Source: Celeribacter baekdonensis
GTDB taxonomy: Bacteria > Pseudomonadota > Alphaproteobacteria > Rhodobacterales > Rhodobacteraceae
DNA length: 64,000 bases
Direction: 5' to 3'
Assembly: GCF_900102315.1 (NCBI RefSeq)
Contig: NZ_FNBL01000002.1
Span: 97,194 to 161,193, forward strand
Part shown: piece by piece, positions 35,207 to 45,515 of the stretch
Layout: each line of letters begins with the position of its first letter
How positions within the stretch are numbered: the stretch's first letter is position 1
Made by a program: the position numbers and the translations under genes
Notes under the pieces: generated by a model
The model's database searches: none
What the model was told of the DNA's origin: nothing
What the model saw: only the letters and a program-made list of their open reading frames with translations

Positions 35207-35754
35207 TCCAAAAACGCGAATTGCGCGATTTGTGCAATTTTAATGTGCAAAACCTCTTGTTTGGTGCGGTTGCTCTGACCCTGCTTGCAGGATGTGTGAC
35301 TCCCGGATCGGCCTCCAAACCCACCGGCACACGCAATCCAGAGGTGGCGATGGCCTCTTTGGCCGCGTTGGACACGCTGAAATTTTCCGGTCGCTGGTAT
35401 GAGGTTGAGGCGTTTGTGCCCGAAGGCAAATCCTGCGTTATCGGTGCGGTGACGTTTACCCGACAAACATCCGGCGATCTGATGGTGACCGAAGGCCCCT
35501 GTGCCGATGGTGCGCCGCGTCAGGGGCTGGCCAAGCGGATCGGGCCGGGGCGGTTTGCCTTTAAGGGCGACGAGATTTGGGTGTTTTGGGTTGATGCCGA
35601 ATATCATGTCGCGGTCATGGGGACACCTTCGGGGGCGGCACATGTGTTGTCGCGCGAAATGAACCTGCCGCCGGATCGGCAGCGTGCGGTGCATGAGATT
35701 TTGGCGTGGAACGGCTATGACGTGACCCGGCTGCGCCCGGCGCGGCGCAAATAG
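35194..35754 (+). CDS. Lipocalin-like lipoprotein
   Basis: This is a 186-residue exported lipocalin, related to outer-membrane Blc. The lipocalin start signature is FSGRWYEVEAFVPEG (about 67-81). A lipobox LLAGC places the lipidated Cys near residue 34. The N-region before the hydrophobic core is unusually long (MRGVIQKRELRDLCNFNVQN) if ATG 35194 is used; an internal GTG at 35245 would give a normal signal peptide but lacks a ribosome site. The gene overlaps the upstream lipoprotein by 13 bp. A 23-bp stretch within the odd N-region (35221-35243) recurs at 15514. Ligand unknown. Confidence 0.82.
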   Translation: MRGVIQKRELRDLCNFNVQNLLFGAVALTLLAGCVTPGSASKPTGTRNPEVAMASLAALDTLKFSGRWYEVEAFVPEGKSCVIGAVTFTRQTSGDLMVTEGPCADGAPRQGLAKRIGPGRFAFKGDEIWVFWVDAEYHVAVMGTPSGAAHVLSREMNLPPDRQRAVHEILAWNGYDVTRLRPARRK

Positions 35755-35787
35755 ACGTCATATAGACGTCAAAAGGGAGGAGCAGTG

Positions 35788-36678
35788 ATGCGAATTTTGT
35801 TTACAGGTGGCTCAGGCAAGGCCGGGCGGCATGTTGTGCCCTATCTGGTGGCGCGCGGTCATCGGGTTTTGAACGCCGATCTTGTGCCCTTGGATGCGCC
35901 GGGGGTGGACAATCTGACGGTCGATGTGACCGACAGCGGTCAGGTGTTTAACGCTCTGACATCCTACGCAAATTTCGATGAATTGGAACCCGGAACAGGG
36001 GTGCCAAAATTTGACGCGGTGGTGCATTTTGCCGCCGTGCCGCGCATCCTTTTGAAGCCTGACAATGAAACCTACCGCGTCAATGTGATGAGCACCTATA
36101 ATGTGCTTGAGGCGGCGGTGAAGCTTGGCATCAAAAAGGTGATTTTTGCCTCATCCGAGACCACATACGGCGTCTGTTTTGCCGATGGGACGCGGGTCCC
36201 CGAATATCTTCCGGTGGATGAGGATCACCCGGTCGTTCCCGAGGACAGCTATGCCATGTCCAAGGTCGCCAATGAGGTGACGGCGCGTTCGTTTCAGCGC
36301 CGCTCCGGCATCGACATCTACGGCATCCGCATCAACAATGTGATCGAACCGGATGAATATGAGCGCAATTTCCCGACCTATTTCGAACACCCGGCCATGC
36401 GGGAGCGCAACATCTTTGCCTATATCGACGCGCGCGATTTGGGGCAGATGGTCGATCTGATGTTGGCGAAAGACGGGTTGGGGTTTGAAATATTCAACGC
36501 CGCCAATGACGATCATTCGGTGAACCTGCGCACGCGTGAGATTGCCGAACGGTTTTATCCGAATGTGCGGTTTCTGCGCGAGATGGGCGATGATGAGAGC
36601 TTTTATTCCAACGAGAAGGCCAAGCGGCTGTTGGGATTTGCGCCCAAGCACGGTTGGCGGCAGGTCTTGAAATCCTGA
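35788..36678 (+). CDS. NAD-dependent epimerase/dehydratase
   Basis: This 296-residue extended short-chain dehydrogenase has GGSGKAGRHV (8-17), the nucleotide-binding glycine motif, then FASSETTYG (catalytic Ser/Thr region) and YAMSK (Tyr and Lys). The GVD and NAANDDHSVNLRTREIAE segments suggest a sugar-nucleotide or uronate substrate, but it cannot be named. The start at ATG 35788 follows GGGAGG. A short direct repeat TAGACGTCA lies just before it (35752-35770). It is a single gene. Confidence 0.88.
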   Translation: MRILFTGGSGKAGRHVVPYLVARGHRVLNADLVPLDAPGVDNLTVDVTDSGQVFNALTSYANFDELEPGTGVPKFDAVVHFAAVPRILLKPDNETYRVNVMSTYNVLEAAVKLGIKKVIFASSETTYGVCFADGTRVPEYLPVDEDHPVVPEDSYAMSKVANEVTARSFQRRSGIDIYGIRINNVIEPDEYERNFPTYFEHPAMRERNIFAYIDARDLGQMVDLMLAKDGLGFEIFNAANDDHSVNLRTREIAERFYPNVRFLREMGDDESFYSNEKAKRLLGFAPKHGWRQVLKS

Positions 36679-36753
36679 CCCTTCGCATTTGCTGATGGGG
36701 GTCCGCAGGATTTTTGACTAGGCGGTTTGAAAAATCCCGCTTATAGCCCCGGC

Positions 36754-38112
36754 ATGATTATTGAACGGACATATATGGAGCACGCGCGCCGGATTTTGGT
36801 GCTGGGTCTGCCATTGGCGGGCAGTCAGCTTGCGCAATTTGCCGTGCATATGACCGATGTGATCATGATGGGTTGGTACGGTTTGGACGAACTGGCCGCG
36901 CTGGTCTTGGCCTCGGGCTTTTGGTTCGTGCTGTTTATCCTCTTGGCAGGGTTCGCCTTTGCCGTGATGCCTTTGGTCGCGACCGCGGCGGGGCGCGGGG
37001 ATGTGACCATGGTGCGCCGGGCCACGCGGATGGCGATTTGGCTGTCCATCATCGCCGCCGTGGTGATCTATCCGGTGTTTGGGTTTTCCGACGAGGTTCT
37101 GGTCGCACTCGGGCAACAGCCGCATATCGCCGCCATGGCCAAACCCTATCTGGCGGTCGCGGGGTTTGAAATGATCCCGGCCTTGGTGGTCGCGGTGTTC
37201 CGTTCCTATTTCTCGGCGCTGGAGCGCACCCGCGTGGTGTTGATCGCGGTGATCTGTGCGGTCGGTCTGAACGCGCTGCTCAATTATATGCTGATCTTTG
37301 GCGGGTTTGGGATGCCGGAACTCGGCGTGTTGGGATCGGCCATTGCCTCGCTCATCGTCTCGACGTTGATGATGGTGGCGCTGGCGGTGTATGCCAAAAT
37401 GGCAACGCCCGAAAATGACCTGTTCCGCAACCCGTTCAAACCCGATTGGCCGATGTTTCGCACTGTGTTTCGCATGGGGGTGCCCATCGGACTGACCTCG
37501 CTGGCGGAGGTCGGGTTGTTCAATGCCGCCGCCTTGATGATGGGCTGGATTGGTACGGCGACTTTGGCAGCGCATGGGATCGTGCTGCAACTCACGGCCA
37601 TCGCCTTTATGACCCAAATCGGCCTGTCGCAGGCCGGCACCATCCGCGCCGGCAACGCCATGGGGCGCGGCGATGAGGCGGATCTGCGCAAAGGGGCGCG
37701 GGTGGTTGTGGTGATGTCACTGATCATGGCCGCGATTTCGTCGTCTTTGTTCTTATTGTTCCCGGATTTTCTCATCGGCTTGTTCATCGCCCCCGATGAA
37801 CCGGCGCGCGCGGATGTTTTGGCCATTGGTGGCGTTCTGATCGTCTTAGCTGCGATGGTGCAGTTCTCGGATGGGGGGCAGGTTGTGGCGCTTTCCTTGC
37901 TGCGCGGGGTGCATGACACAGCCGTGCCAATGTGGTTGGCCAGTCTCAGCTATTGGGGCATTGGATTGCCCGTGTCCTACCTGTTCGGCTTTGTCATCGG
38001 CTGGGGCGCAGAGGGCGTTTGGATGGGCTTTGTCTTTGGTCTGACCTCGGCCTGCCTGTTGATGAGCTACCGCTTTTGGGTGCAAAAGTCGCGGATTTCG
38101 CGTCATGCCTAA
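36754..38112 (+). CDS. MATE family efflux transporter
   Basis: This 452-residue inner-membrane protein has twelve predicted helices in two similar halves. Family features are GLPLAGSQLAQFAVHMTDVIMMGWYG at the start, GFEMIPALVVAVFRSYFSALERTR and the second-half counterpart GGQVVALSLLRGVHDTAVPMW. MATE pumps expel cationic drugs or metabolites by Na+ or H+ antiport. The start at 36754 (MIIERTYMEHARRIL) is chosen; ATG 36775 is an alternative and a TTG lies further up. No regulator is adjacent. It converges on the operon at 38128. Confidence 0.92.
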   Translation: MIIERTYMEHARRILVLGLPLAGSQLAQFAVHMTDVIMMGWYGLDELAALVLASGFWFVLFILLAGFAFAVMPLVATAAGRGDVTMVRRATRMAIWLSIIAAVVIYPVFGFSDEVLVALGQQPHIAAMAKPYLAVAGFEMIPALVVAVFRSYFSALERTRVVLIAVICAVGLNALLNYMLIFGGFGMPELGVLGSAIASLIVSTLMMVALAVYAKMATPENDLFRNPFKPDWPMFRTVFRMGVPIGLTSLAEVGLFNAAALMMGWIGTATLAAHGIVLQLTAIAFMTQIGLSQAGTIRAGNAMGRGDEADLRKGARVVVVMSLIMAAISSSLFLLFPDFLIGLFIAPDEPARADVLAIGGVLIVLAAMVQFSDGGQVVALSLLRGVHDTAVPMWLASLSYWGIGLPVSYLFGFVIGWGAEGVWMGFVFGLTSACLLMSYRFWVQKSRISRHA

Positions 38113-38127
38113 TCATGCCTAAAGCGT

Positions 38128-39863
<1,736 letters not shown>

Positions 39864-39883
39864 TCACAGAGTTGGAGATCGCC

Positions 39884-40198
39884 ATGCCTCAGTTCAGCCC
39901 TAAAAACGCAGTCAAGCCGGTGGGTGAGAGCATTGAAATCCGTCGCAAGCGGCTCAAAATCCGGGCGTGGCGGCGCGGGATCAAGGAAATGGATCTTTTG
40001 ATCGGCGGCTATGCGGATGCGCATTTGGCCCAGATGGATACGGCGGCTTTGGATGAGTTTGAAACGCTGATGGATGAGCATGATCAGGATTTGTTGTCCT
40101 ATGCGACCGGGCTGAAACCCGTGCCGGACCATCTCAAATCCATGTTGGAGCGGGTGATTGCGGATGCGGATCATCCATCTTGGGGCCTTATGGGCTAA
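39884..40198 (+). CDS. sdhE: FAD assembly factor SdhE (SDH assembly factor 2)
   Basis: This 104-residue protein promotes covalent FAD attachment to the succinate dehydrogenase flavoprotein. The essential RGxxE motif is in AWRRGIKEMDLLIGGYAD (residues about 29-46), followed by the helical bundle (FETLMDEHDQDLLSYATG). About 20 extra residues precede the usual bacterial start. ATG 39884 has GGAGATCGCC before it; an in-frame ATG at 39848 lies inside a tandem repeat and is less likely. sdh genes are not in the window. Confidence 0.92.
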   Translation: MPQFSPKNAVKPVGESIEIRRKRLKIRAWRRGIKEMDLLIGGYADAHLAQMDTAALDEFETLMDEHDQDLLSYATGLKPVPDHLKSMLERVIADADHPSWGLMG

Positions 40199-40346
40199 AA
40201 GGTTACCAAATCCTTTCCTAAACCCACGCCCTGTCTACGCTATTTTTCCGCCAATTTGTCGAGATTGGAAAAATATGTGATGTTTAACTGAATTTTGGGA
40301 AATTCCGGTCAATCTGTCCTTCAAATAGCCTTTGGCGGAGTCACAG

Positions 40347-40844
40347 ATGAGCATGCATTCAGCATTCGTAAAACCAATCGAAACCCCCTTTATGTCACAG
40401 TACCTTGAGGCATTGTCACTGGTGGAGCGGCTGCATCGCCTGCTTCTCGATGTGATCAAGGATGAATTCGAACGGGTTGGTATTTTGGAAATCAACGCGG
40501 TTCAGGCGCTTTTGCTGTTCAACGTCGGTGAAAACGAAGTGACCGCCGGGGAATTGAAAACGCGCGGGTATTATCAGGGCTCAAACGTGTCCTATAACCT
40601 CAAAAAACTGGTGGATATGGGCTATATGCACCATCAGCGCTGCGAAATTGACCGCCGCTCGGTGCGGGTGAAACTGACCGCCAAGGGCGACCATGTGCGC
40701 GTGACTGTGGCGGAGTTGTTTTCGCGTCATGCCGAGGGGTTGCAGGGCAAAGGGGTGATTTCCTCTGTGGGAATCGAGGACATCAATACGTCTTTGCGCC
40801 GTGTCGAACGCTATTGGGCCGATCAGATTCGCTATATCTATTGA
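40347..40844 (+). CDS. MarR-type winged-helix transcriptional regulator
   Basis: This 165-residue regulator has a MarR fold: LEINAVQALLLFNVGENEVTAGELKTRGYYQGSNVSYNLKKLVDMGYM (helices and recognition helix, about 45-95), then a wing with CEIDRRSVRVKLTAKG. The tail ends with a helical dimer region. The layout resembles the alphaproteobacterial LdtR group that controls cell-wall L,D-transpeptidase genes, but that identity is a guess. ATG 40347 follows GGCGGAG. The 148 bp before it are AT-richer than average and may hold its own operator. Confidence 0.85.
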   Translation: MSMHSAFVKPIETPFMSQYLEALSLVERLHRLLLDVIKDEFERVGILEINAVQALLLFNVGENEVTAGELKTRGYYQGSNVSYNLKKLVDMGYMHHQRCEIDRRSVRVKLTAKGDHVRVTVAELFSRHAEGLQGKGVISSVGIEDINTSLRRVERYWADQIRYIY

Positions 40845-40880
40845 TCGGGCGTCGCGCGATCTGCGCGTGTTGTGCTGCCC

Positions 40881-40922
40881 GTTCATTTTGCACGGTTCAT
40901 TTTGCACAGTTAATTTTGCACG
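40881..40922. repeat. Three tandem copies of a 14-bp unit
   Basis: Units at 40881-40894, 40895-40908 and 40909-40922 read GTTCATTTTGCACG with one or two changes. The third copy contains the stop codon and last codons of the DUF1194 gene on the minus strand; the other two lie in the 65-bp gap between that gene and the MarR gene. Confidence 0.85.
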
Positions 40923-41662
40923 GTCTGACTGGGCAGAATGTCCAGCCTCCCAATCGCAAGTGTTTGTAATTCTTTCAAAAGTTTGCGCGTCATAGTGCGT
41001 TCATAATCCTGATAGGACCCGGCACGTTCGACAAAAGCGCCATAGCCTTTGATCACCGCCCCTCTGAAATAACGTTCCAAGCCATCAAGTTCGCGGGTGA
41101 TCGCGTCGGCACCGGCGGTGTCCGAGCCGGTGGAGACAATCAACCCGTTGATGGTCACATTGCTGAGGTTCGGTTCAAACCGTACCCGCTCAGGCCGCGG
41201 CCCCATGTTGGAGCGGCCATCGGCGGAAATATCCAACGTATAGCGCCAACAGCCGGGACGTTCGCTCAGCAGCGCCCCGCCAAACCGAATGGCTTCGCCC
41301 ATGGCCGTACCCGGCCCATGCGGCACCCGTGTGAGGCTGCGCAATTTGGTTTGCACCTGATGCAAATCCTCTTGGCTGCGCACCGCAATCCAAGGCACCA
41401 AATCGCGCGGCGAGGCGTCGCCCGCCCATTCATAGACGGTGATCCAAACCGGCGCGCCCTCGACGGCCAAAAACGCCCGCGTCACCTCCGGGGCGGCCAA
41501 GGCGCGCGCCAGACCTTCGATCTGCAATTGCCACTCACGGGCATCGACCGAGCCGGAGACATCCAGCCCCAGCGCCAAAGCCTGTCGACAGGCCTCGGCT
41601 TGTGTGGGTTCAGTCGTCATAAACGCGGCGAAAATCGCGCTGAGAAGGGCGGTTTTTACCAA
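40910..41662 (-). CDS. DUF1194 von Willebrand A-like exported protein
   Basis: This 250-residue protein has a vWA-like fold with the MIDAS start LALGLDVSGSVD (DxSxS) soon after the signal peptide and later TGSDTAGAD. DUF1194 members are predicted periplasmic metal-dependent adhesion-type domains of unknown role. I use a TTG start at 41662: it overlaps the gloA stop, has GGAAAG upstream, and gives a clean signal peptide ([14 protein letters not shown], cut near QAEA). The frame remains open 160 bp upstream inside gloA. The C-terminus runs into the 14-bp tandem repeat. Confidence 0.78.
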   Translation of the reverse strand: MVKTALLSAIFAAFMTTEPTQAEACRQALALGLDVSGSVDAREWQLQIEGLARALAAPEVTRAFLAVEGAPVWITVYEWAGDASPRDLVPWIAVRSQEDLHQVQTKLRSLTRVPHGPGTAMGEAIRFGGALLSERPGCWRYTLDISADGRSNMGPRPERVRFEPNLSNVTINGLIVSTGSDTAGADAITRELDGLERYFRGAVIKGYGAFVERAGSYQDYERTMTRKLLKELQTLAIGRLDILPSQTVQN

Positions 41663-42078
41663 TGCCCAACACTTTCCATCGACGCCCACGGCTCTGCCGG
41701 TGCCAGGGCTTCGCCTTTTTGCAACAGCTCGATCGAAATATTGTCCGGTGAGCGCACAAAGGCCATGTGCCCGTCGCGCGGCGGTCGGTTGATCACCACG
41801 CCATTGTCCATAAGTGTCTGACAAAGCGTATAAATATCTTCGACCTCATAGGCCAGATGGCCAAAATGGCGACTGTCTGAGGGCAGGCCCTCGTCGCCAT
41901 CCCAATTGTAGGTCAGTTCCACCGGACACTCTTCTTGTCCCTCGGGGGCCATGAAAATCAACGAAAACCGTCCCGCTTCGCTGTCCATGCGACGAATCTG
42001 TCGCAGTCCCAATAGCGTGAAAAACGCCATGGTTTTTTCCAAATCCTTCACTCGAACCATCGTGTGCAAATAGCGCAT
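41656..42078 (-). CDS. gloA: Lactoylglutathione lyase (glyoxalase I)
   Basis: This 140-residue VOC-fold enzyme converts methylglyoxal-glutathione hemithioacetal to lactoylglutathione. Metal ligands fit the E. coli pattern: His5 in RYLHTMVRV, Glu in [11 protein letters not shown], His in FGHLAYEV and Glu in SIELLQ. The start at 42078 has a perfect AAGGAGG ribosome site. It overlaps the start of the DUF1194 gene by 7 bp. Divergent from thyA across 147 bp. Confidence 0.95.
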   Translation of the reverse strand: MRYLHTMVRVKDLEKTMAFFTLLGLRQIRRMDSEAGRFSLIFMAPEGQEECPVELTYNWDGDEGLPSDSRHFGHLAYEVEDIYTLCQTLMDNGVVINRPPRDGHMAFVRSPDNISIELLQKGEALAPAEPWASMESVGHW

Positions 42079-42225
42079 TTTGCATCCTCCTTGTTTGTTT
42101 GGAGCAACTCTAGCCCTTTGTGGGCGCTTTTCCATCCCCTTGGCACAGGTTCCGCCTTGGCTTGCCCCTCTGCGTCAGTAATACTGAGGCCAAACTCGCG
42201 CCTACTACATCTTGGGGATAATGCC

Positions 42226-43020
42226 GTGCAACAATACCATGACCAGTTGAAAACCATCCTTGCCCATGGCGTTGACACCACCGATCGCACTGGCACGGGC
42301 ACCCGATCCTATTTCGGGCTTCAGGCCCGCTACCCGCTCAGCGATGGGTTTCCCTTGGTGACCACCAAAAAACTCTACCTGCGCGCCATCATCCATGAGC
42401 TTTTGTGGTTCCTTTCCGGCGACACCAATATCAAATATCTGCGCGACAATAAGGTGACGATTTGGGACGAATGGGCCGATGAAAATGGCGATCTGGGTCC
42501 GGTCTACGGCGCGCAATGGCGCAACTGGCCGGGCGGGGAGCGCGGCACATTTGACCAGATCACCAATCTCGTTGAGGCAATCAAGAACACCCCCGATTCG
42601 CGCCGCCTCATCGTTTCCGCCTGGAATCCCGCCGAGGTCGACAATATGGCGCTGCCGCCCTGTCATACCCTGTGGCAGGTCAAAATCCTGGGCGGGAAAC
42701 TGCACCTTCAACTCTACCAACGCTCCGCCGACATGTTCCTTGGCGTGCCGTTCAACATCGCCTCCTACGCGCTTTTGCTGCAAATGCTGGCGCAGGTGAC
42801 GGGCTATGAGCCGGGTGATTTTGTCCATTCGATCGGCGACGCGCATATCTATTCCAACCATATGGAACAGGTCGCATTGCAACTCACGCGCAGCCCCAAA
42901 CCGCTGCCGCGCATCCGGATCAACCCGGAGATCAAAAGCCTGTTCGATTTCACGTTTGATGATTTCGAGGTGCTGGATTACGACCCCGATCCCGCCATCA
43001 AAGCCCCGGTTGCAGTCTAA
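42226..43020 (+). CDS. thyA: Thymidylate synthase
   Basis: This 264-residue enzyme methylates dUMP to dTMP using methylene-THF; its length equals that of the E. coli enzyme. The nucleophile is Cys146 in [26 protein letters not shown] and [10 protein letters not shown] are the folate and dUMP contacts. The start is GTG 42226 (GGGGATAATGCC before it), giving [12 protein letters not shown]. folA follows after 11 bp, so the two form an operon that both makes and recycles dihydrofolate. Confidence 0.97.
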   Translation: MQQYHDQLKTILAHGVDTTDRTGTGTRSYFGLQARYPLSDGFPLVTTKKLYLRAIIHELLWFLSGDTNIKYLRDNKVTIWDEWADENGDLGPVYGAQWRNWPGGERGTFDQITNLVEAIKNTPDSRRLIVSAWNPAEVDNMALPPCHTLWQVKILGGKLHLQLYQRSADMFLGVPFNIASYALLLQMLAQVTGYEPGDFVHSIGDAHIYSNHMEQVALQLTRSPKPLPRIRINPEIKSLFDFTFDDFEVLDYDPDPAIKAPVAV

Positions 43021-43031
43021 GGAGCCTCGTC

Positions 43032-43505
43032 ATGATCACGCTTATCGCTGCCCGCGACCGCAACGGCGCCATTGGCAGGGGCAACACCATCCCATGGGAG
43101 GCCCCGGAGGATTTGCGGTTTTTCATGCGTGAAACCATGGGGGGCGCGGTCATCATGGGGCGCAACACCTGGGACAGCCTTCCATTTAAGCCATTGAAAA
43201 ATCGTTTGAATATCGTGGTGTCCTCTCGGGCTGTCGATCACGACCATGTTTTTTCCAGCGTTGAGGCGGCGATCCGGTTTGCCCGCTCCGAACATCGCGC
43301 CCGCATCTACGGCATGGGTGGATTTGGCATCTACAATGCGATGTTGCCGCTGGCCGACCGTTTGGTGATCACCGAGGTCGACACAGAGGTCGAGGGCGCG
43401 GACACATGGTTCCCGACATTCGACCCAAGTGATTGGCGCGAAGTCTCGCGAATGGTGCTGCGCGCGGAGGGGCCGAAGTGTGAGGTGGTGGAATGGGTGC
43501 GGTGA
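43032..43505 (+). CDS. folA: Dihydrofolate reductase
   Basis: This 157-residue enzyme reduces dihydrofolate made by ThyA. The catalytic acid is Asp27 in WEAPEDLRFF, and IGRGNTIPW, VIMGRNTWDSLP and the NADPH loop YGMGGFGIY are in place. Start ATG 43032 follows AAGGAGCC at 43019. It is the second gene of the thyA-folA unit. The shape suggests trimethoprim sensitivity cannot be judged by reading alone. Confidence 0.96.
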   Translation: MITLIAARDRNGAIGRGNTIPWEAPEDLRFFMRETMGGAVIMGRNTWDSLPFKPLKNRLNIVVSSRAVDHDHVFSSVEAAIRFARSEHRARIYGMGGFGIYNAMLPLADRLVITEVDTEVEGADTWFPTFDPSDWREVSRMVLRAEGPKCEVVEWVR

Positions 43506-43660
43506 GCTTGGTCAATGGTTGAAAAATGACGCCACTGTTGTACATTTGGAAACAATCGCTCCCCAAACCATCAAATCCTTGCCGCAGTCGCGCAAGCTGC
43601 GTTATCCTTTAACCATAGAGATTTGCGCCCAAATTGGGCCCGTGTTCCGGAGTGTGTAGA

Positions 43661-43972
43661 ATGATGAAAACCGCGTTGACTGCCGCTGTGTTGACCTTTG
43701 GGGCGAGCCCGATGTTTGCCGCTGACACCCAGCCCTATGACCCCGTTGTCAAACATTTCGCCTATGAGAAAAACGTCGAAAACTTTTGTCCGGCGGGCAC
43801 GCAGCCGATCCGGTATAACGGCGTGGTGTGTTGCGGCGTGCCGAATGCGACGGGCTATGGCGACGCTCCCGTGAGCCAGCGGCGCTATGTCCCCGCGATG
43901 GCGACGAACACCACCGATCCGAAATCTCCGAGTTACGTGCCGGAGCGGATTTCGATGGGGGCGGGCAGCTAA
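43661..43972 (+). CDS. Small exported protein of unknown function
   Basis: This 103-residue protein has a Sec signal peptide (MMKTALTAAVLTFGASPMFAA, cut before DTQPYD). The mature part is short, has three Cys (FCPAG, VVCCGV) and ends in a Pro/Ser-rich stretch without helix. It has no lipobox. The ribosome site CGGAG is 8 nt upstream. It is a single gene, 155 bp after folA, with its own terminator. I know no family; a periplasmic redox or structural role is speculation. Confidence 0.72.
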   Translation: MMKTALTAAVLTFGASPMFAADTQPYDPVVKHFAYEKNVENFCPAGTQPIRYNGVVCCGVPNATGYGDAPVSQRRYVPAMATNTTDPKSPSYVPERISMGAGS

Positions 43973-43996
43973 GTCACAGAACCCGTTGTGGAATTC

Positions 43997-44028
43997 AAAA
44001 GCCCGCCCTGTGTATGGGACGGGCTTTT
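43997..44028. terminator. Terminator after the small exported protein gene
   Basis: AAAAGCCCG (43997-44005) pairs with CGGGCTTTT (44020-44028), and the inner CCC/GGG extends the stem. It has A and T runs on both sides and can serve the minus-strand SGNH gene, whose stop is at 44030, as well. Confidence 0.85.
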
Positions 44029-44029
44029 G

Positions 44030-44677
44030 TCATTCGGCACCATCCTCAACACGTTCCGAGAGGATGAAATCGGCCACAGCCGCGCCCAGCGTCTCATGCG
44101 ATTGCGCCTCAAGATGGACGCCATCGACCTGAGAGACCGACACCACGGAATTGGCATCAAACACCGCCACATCGCGAGCTTCGGCCACGGCACGTAATGC
44201 CTCACGGCTGGCCATGGCTTTGGCCTCCGCCCCCTGATAATGCGCGGTCAAAACGCCCAAAGCGCGCGGGGCGGGGGGCAGGATGAGAAAGGGTTCAAAC
44301 CCGCCATGACGCGCCTGCATCTCGTCGGAGAGCGCAACATCAAGGTGAAAGGCGGCGGCCTCGGCGATGTCTTCCGGCGTGGCGTCAAACTGCGCCTTGA
44401 GGTCATTGGTGCCCAGCATGATGGTCAGCGCATCAATCGGCCCGTGGCTTTCGAGCGCAATGAAAAGGCCCAAACGCCCATCCATATGCGGCCCCATTTC
44501 GGGGTCGGGAAAGGCAAAGGTGCGCCCCGGCAAGCCCTCTTCAATCAGATCCCATCCCAGCCGTTCCGCCATGACCACAGGCCAGCGGCGCAAGAGACGC
44601 GGCAGCTCGGATGGGCGCGTGTGCATCGGTTGAGTGCCATGGGTGTTGCTGTCGCCAAAGGTCAGGATCGTGGGCAC
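44030..44677 (-). CDS. SGNH/GDSL-type esterase
   Basis: This 215-residue hydrolase has block I FGDSNTHGT (Ser), block III LGTNDLK (Asn), and block V DGVHLEAQSH (Asp and His). It resembles small arylesterases; a substrate cannot be named. I prefer the GTG start at 44677 because GGAGG lies 5 nt upstream; the ATG at 44698 sits in the terminator of the next gene. No signal peptide, so it is probably cytosolic. Confidence 0.88.
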   Translation of the reverse strand: MPTILTFGDSNTHGTQPMHTRPSELPRLLRRWPVVMAERLGWDLIEEGLPGRTFAFPDPEMGPHMDGRLGLFIALESHGPIDALTIMLGTNDLKAQFDATPEDIAEAAAFHLDVALSDEMQARHGGFEPFLILPPAPRALGVLTAHYQGAEAKAMASREALRAVAEARDVAVFDANSVVSVSQVDGVHLEAQSHETLGAAVADFILSERVEDGAE

Positions 44678-44696
44678 GGGGGCCTCCAAAATGAGC

Positions 44697-44730
44697 ATAG
44701 AAAACGGCCCCGGAGTGGCCCCGGGACCGT
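44697..44730 (-). terminator. Terminator after the cold-shock gene
   Basis: On the minus strand ACGGTCCCGG and CCGGGGCCGT pair with one mismatch and are followed by TTTTC. It lies 23 bp after the stop of the cold-shock gene. Confidence 0.7.
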
Positions 44731-44752
44731 CAAAGATCAACCGAAAAATCGT

Positions 44753-44959
44753 TCAGATCGCTTCGAGTTCGGATGCAGAGGCGCGGCCATCACGACCATC
44801 GCGCAGCTCATAGCGGATTTTCATATTGTCGGCGAGGCCGGTCATGCCCGCGCGCTCGACGGCAGAAATATGAACAAAAACGTCCTTGCCGCCATCATCG
44901 GGGGCAATAAAGCCGAAACCTTTGGTGGTGTTGAACCATTTTACAGTGCCGGTGGGCAT
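44753..44959 (-). CDS. Cold-shock domain protein
   Basis: This 68-residue single-domain RNA/DNA-binding protein has RNP1 in KGFGFIAP and RNP2 in DVFVHIS, the standard five-strand barrel. The start at 44959 (MPTGTVKWFNTTKG) has GGAG 8 nt upstream; earlier ATGs are too close to it. The 5' region to the divergent ArsC-like gene is 241 bp and contains a TTGCCT/AGGCAA inverted repeat at 45088-45112, so a long leader, as in cspA, is possible. Confidence 0.95.
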   Translation of the reverse strand: MPTGTVKWFNTTKGFGFIAPDDGGKDVFVHISAVERAGMTGLADNMKIRYELRDGRDGRASASELEAI

Positions 44960-45200
44960 TGTCATCACTCCTATCATGTCATCCGCCACAACGTGCGACG
45001 GGCCGGTGCAGCCTGGTCTTCCAAGTCTTCCAGCTGCCCCGTAAGAAGGAGCGGTCGTTCTAGAAAGTCAGCAGTCACGAGATAAGTTTGCCTCAAGTTG
45101 AAAATAAGGCAAGCAACAAGTTTATAACACCGCGCACAGGCGGTTTTTTGAGCGGCTGGGGCTGTGGATTGGGCGCTTGGTGAATCGAAAAGAGGTTAAA

Positions 45201-45515
45201 ATGACGGTTATTTACGGGATTAAGACATGTGACACCTGTCGCAAAGCGGTCAAAGCGCTCTCGGCGGAGTTGCGCGACATTCGTGCCGAACCATTGTCCG
45301 CGCAGGACTTGGAGCGGTTTCATGCGGAGTTTGGCGATGCGATTTTAAACACGCGCTCGACCACATGGCGGGGCTTGTCAGAGGCGGAGCGGACCCGCGC
45401 GCCCCTCGCACTATTGGCCGATCACCCGACGCTGATGAAGCGCCCGGTGATCGAAAAGGACGGTGTTTTGTACCTTGGCTGGGGCAAGGATGTTCAGGCC
45501 GCTGTTTTGGCCTGA
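45201..45515 (+). CDS. ArsC/Spx-fold reductase family protein
   Basis: This 104-residue thioredoxin-fold protein has the N-terminal GIKTCDTCRKAVKAL (CxxC) and the C-terminal PTLMKRPVIEKDG of the YffB/ArsC-like group. Arsenate reduction is not implied; YffB-type proteins bind glutathione and their role is uncertain. The start ATG 45201 follows AGAGG. The last 22 bp overlap the end of the doxX gene on the opposite strand. Confidence 0.9.
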   Translation: MTVIYGIKTCDTCRKAVKALSAELRDIRAEPLSAQDLERFHAEFGDAILNTRSTTWRGLSEAERTRAPLALLADHPTLMKRPVIEKDGVLYLGWGKDVQAAVLA

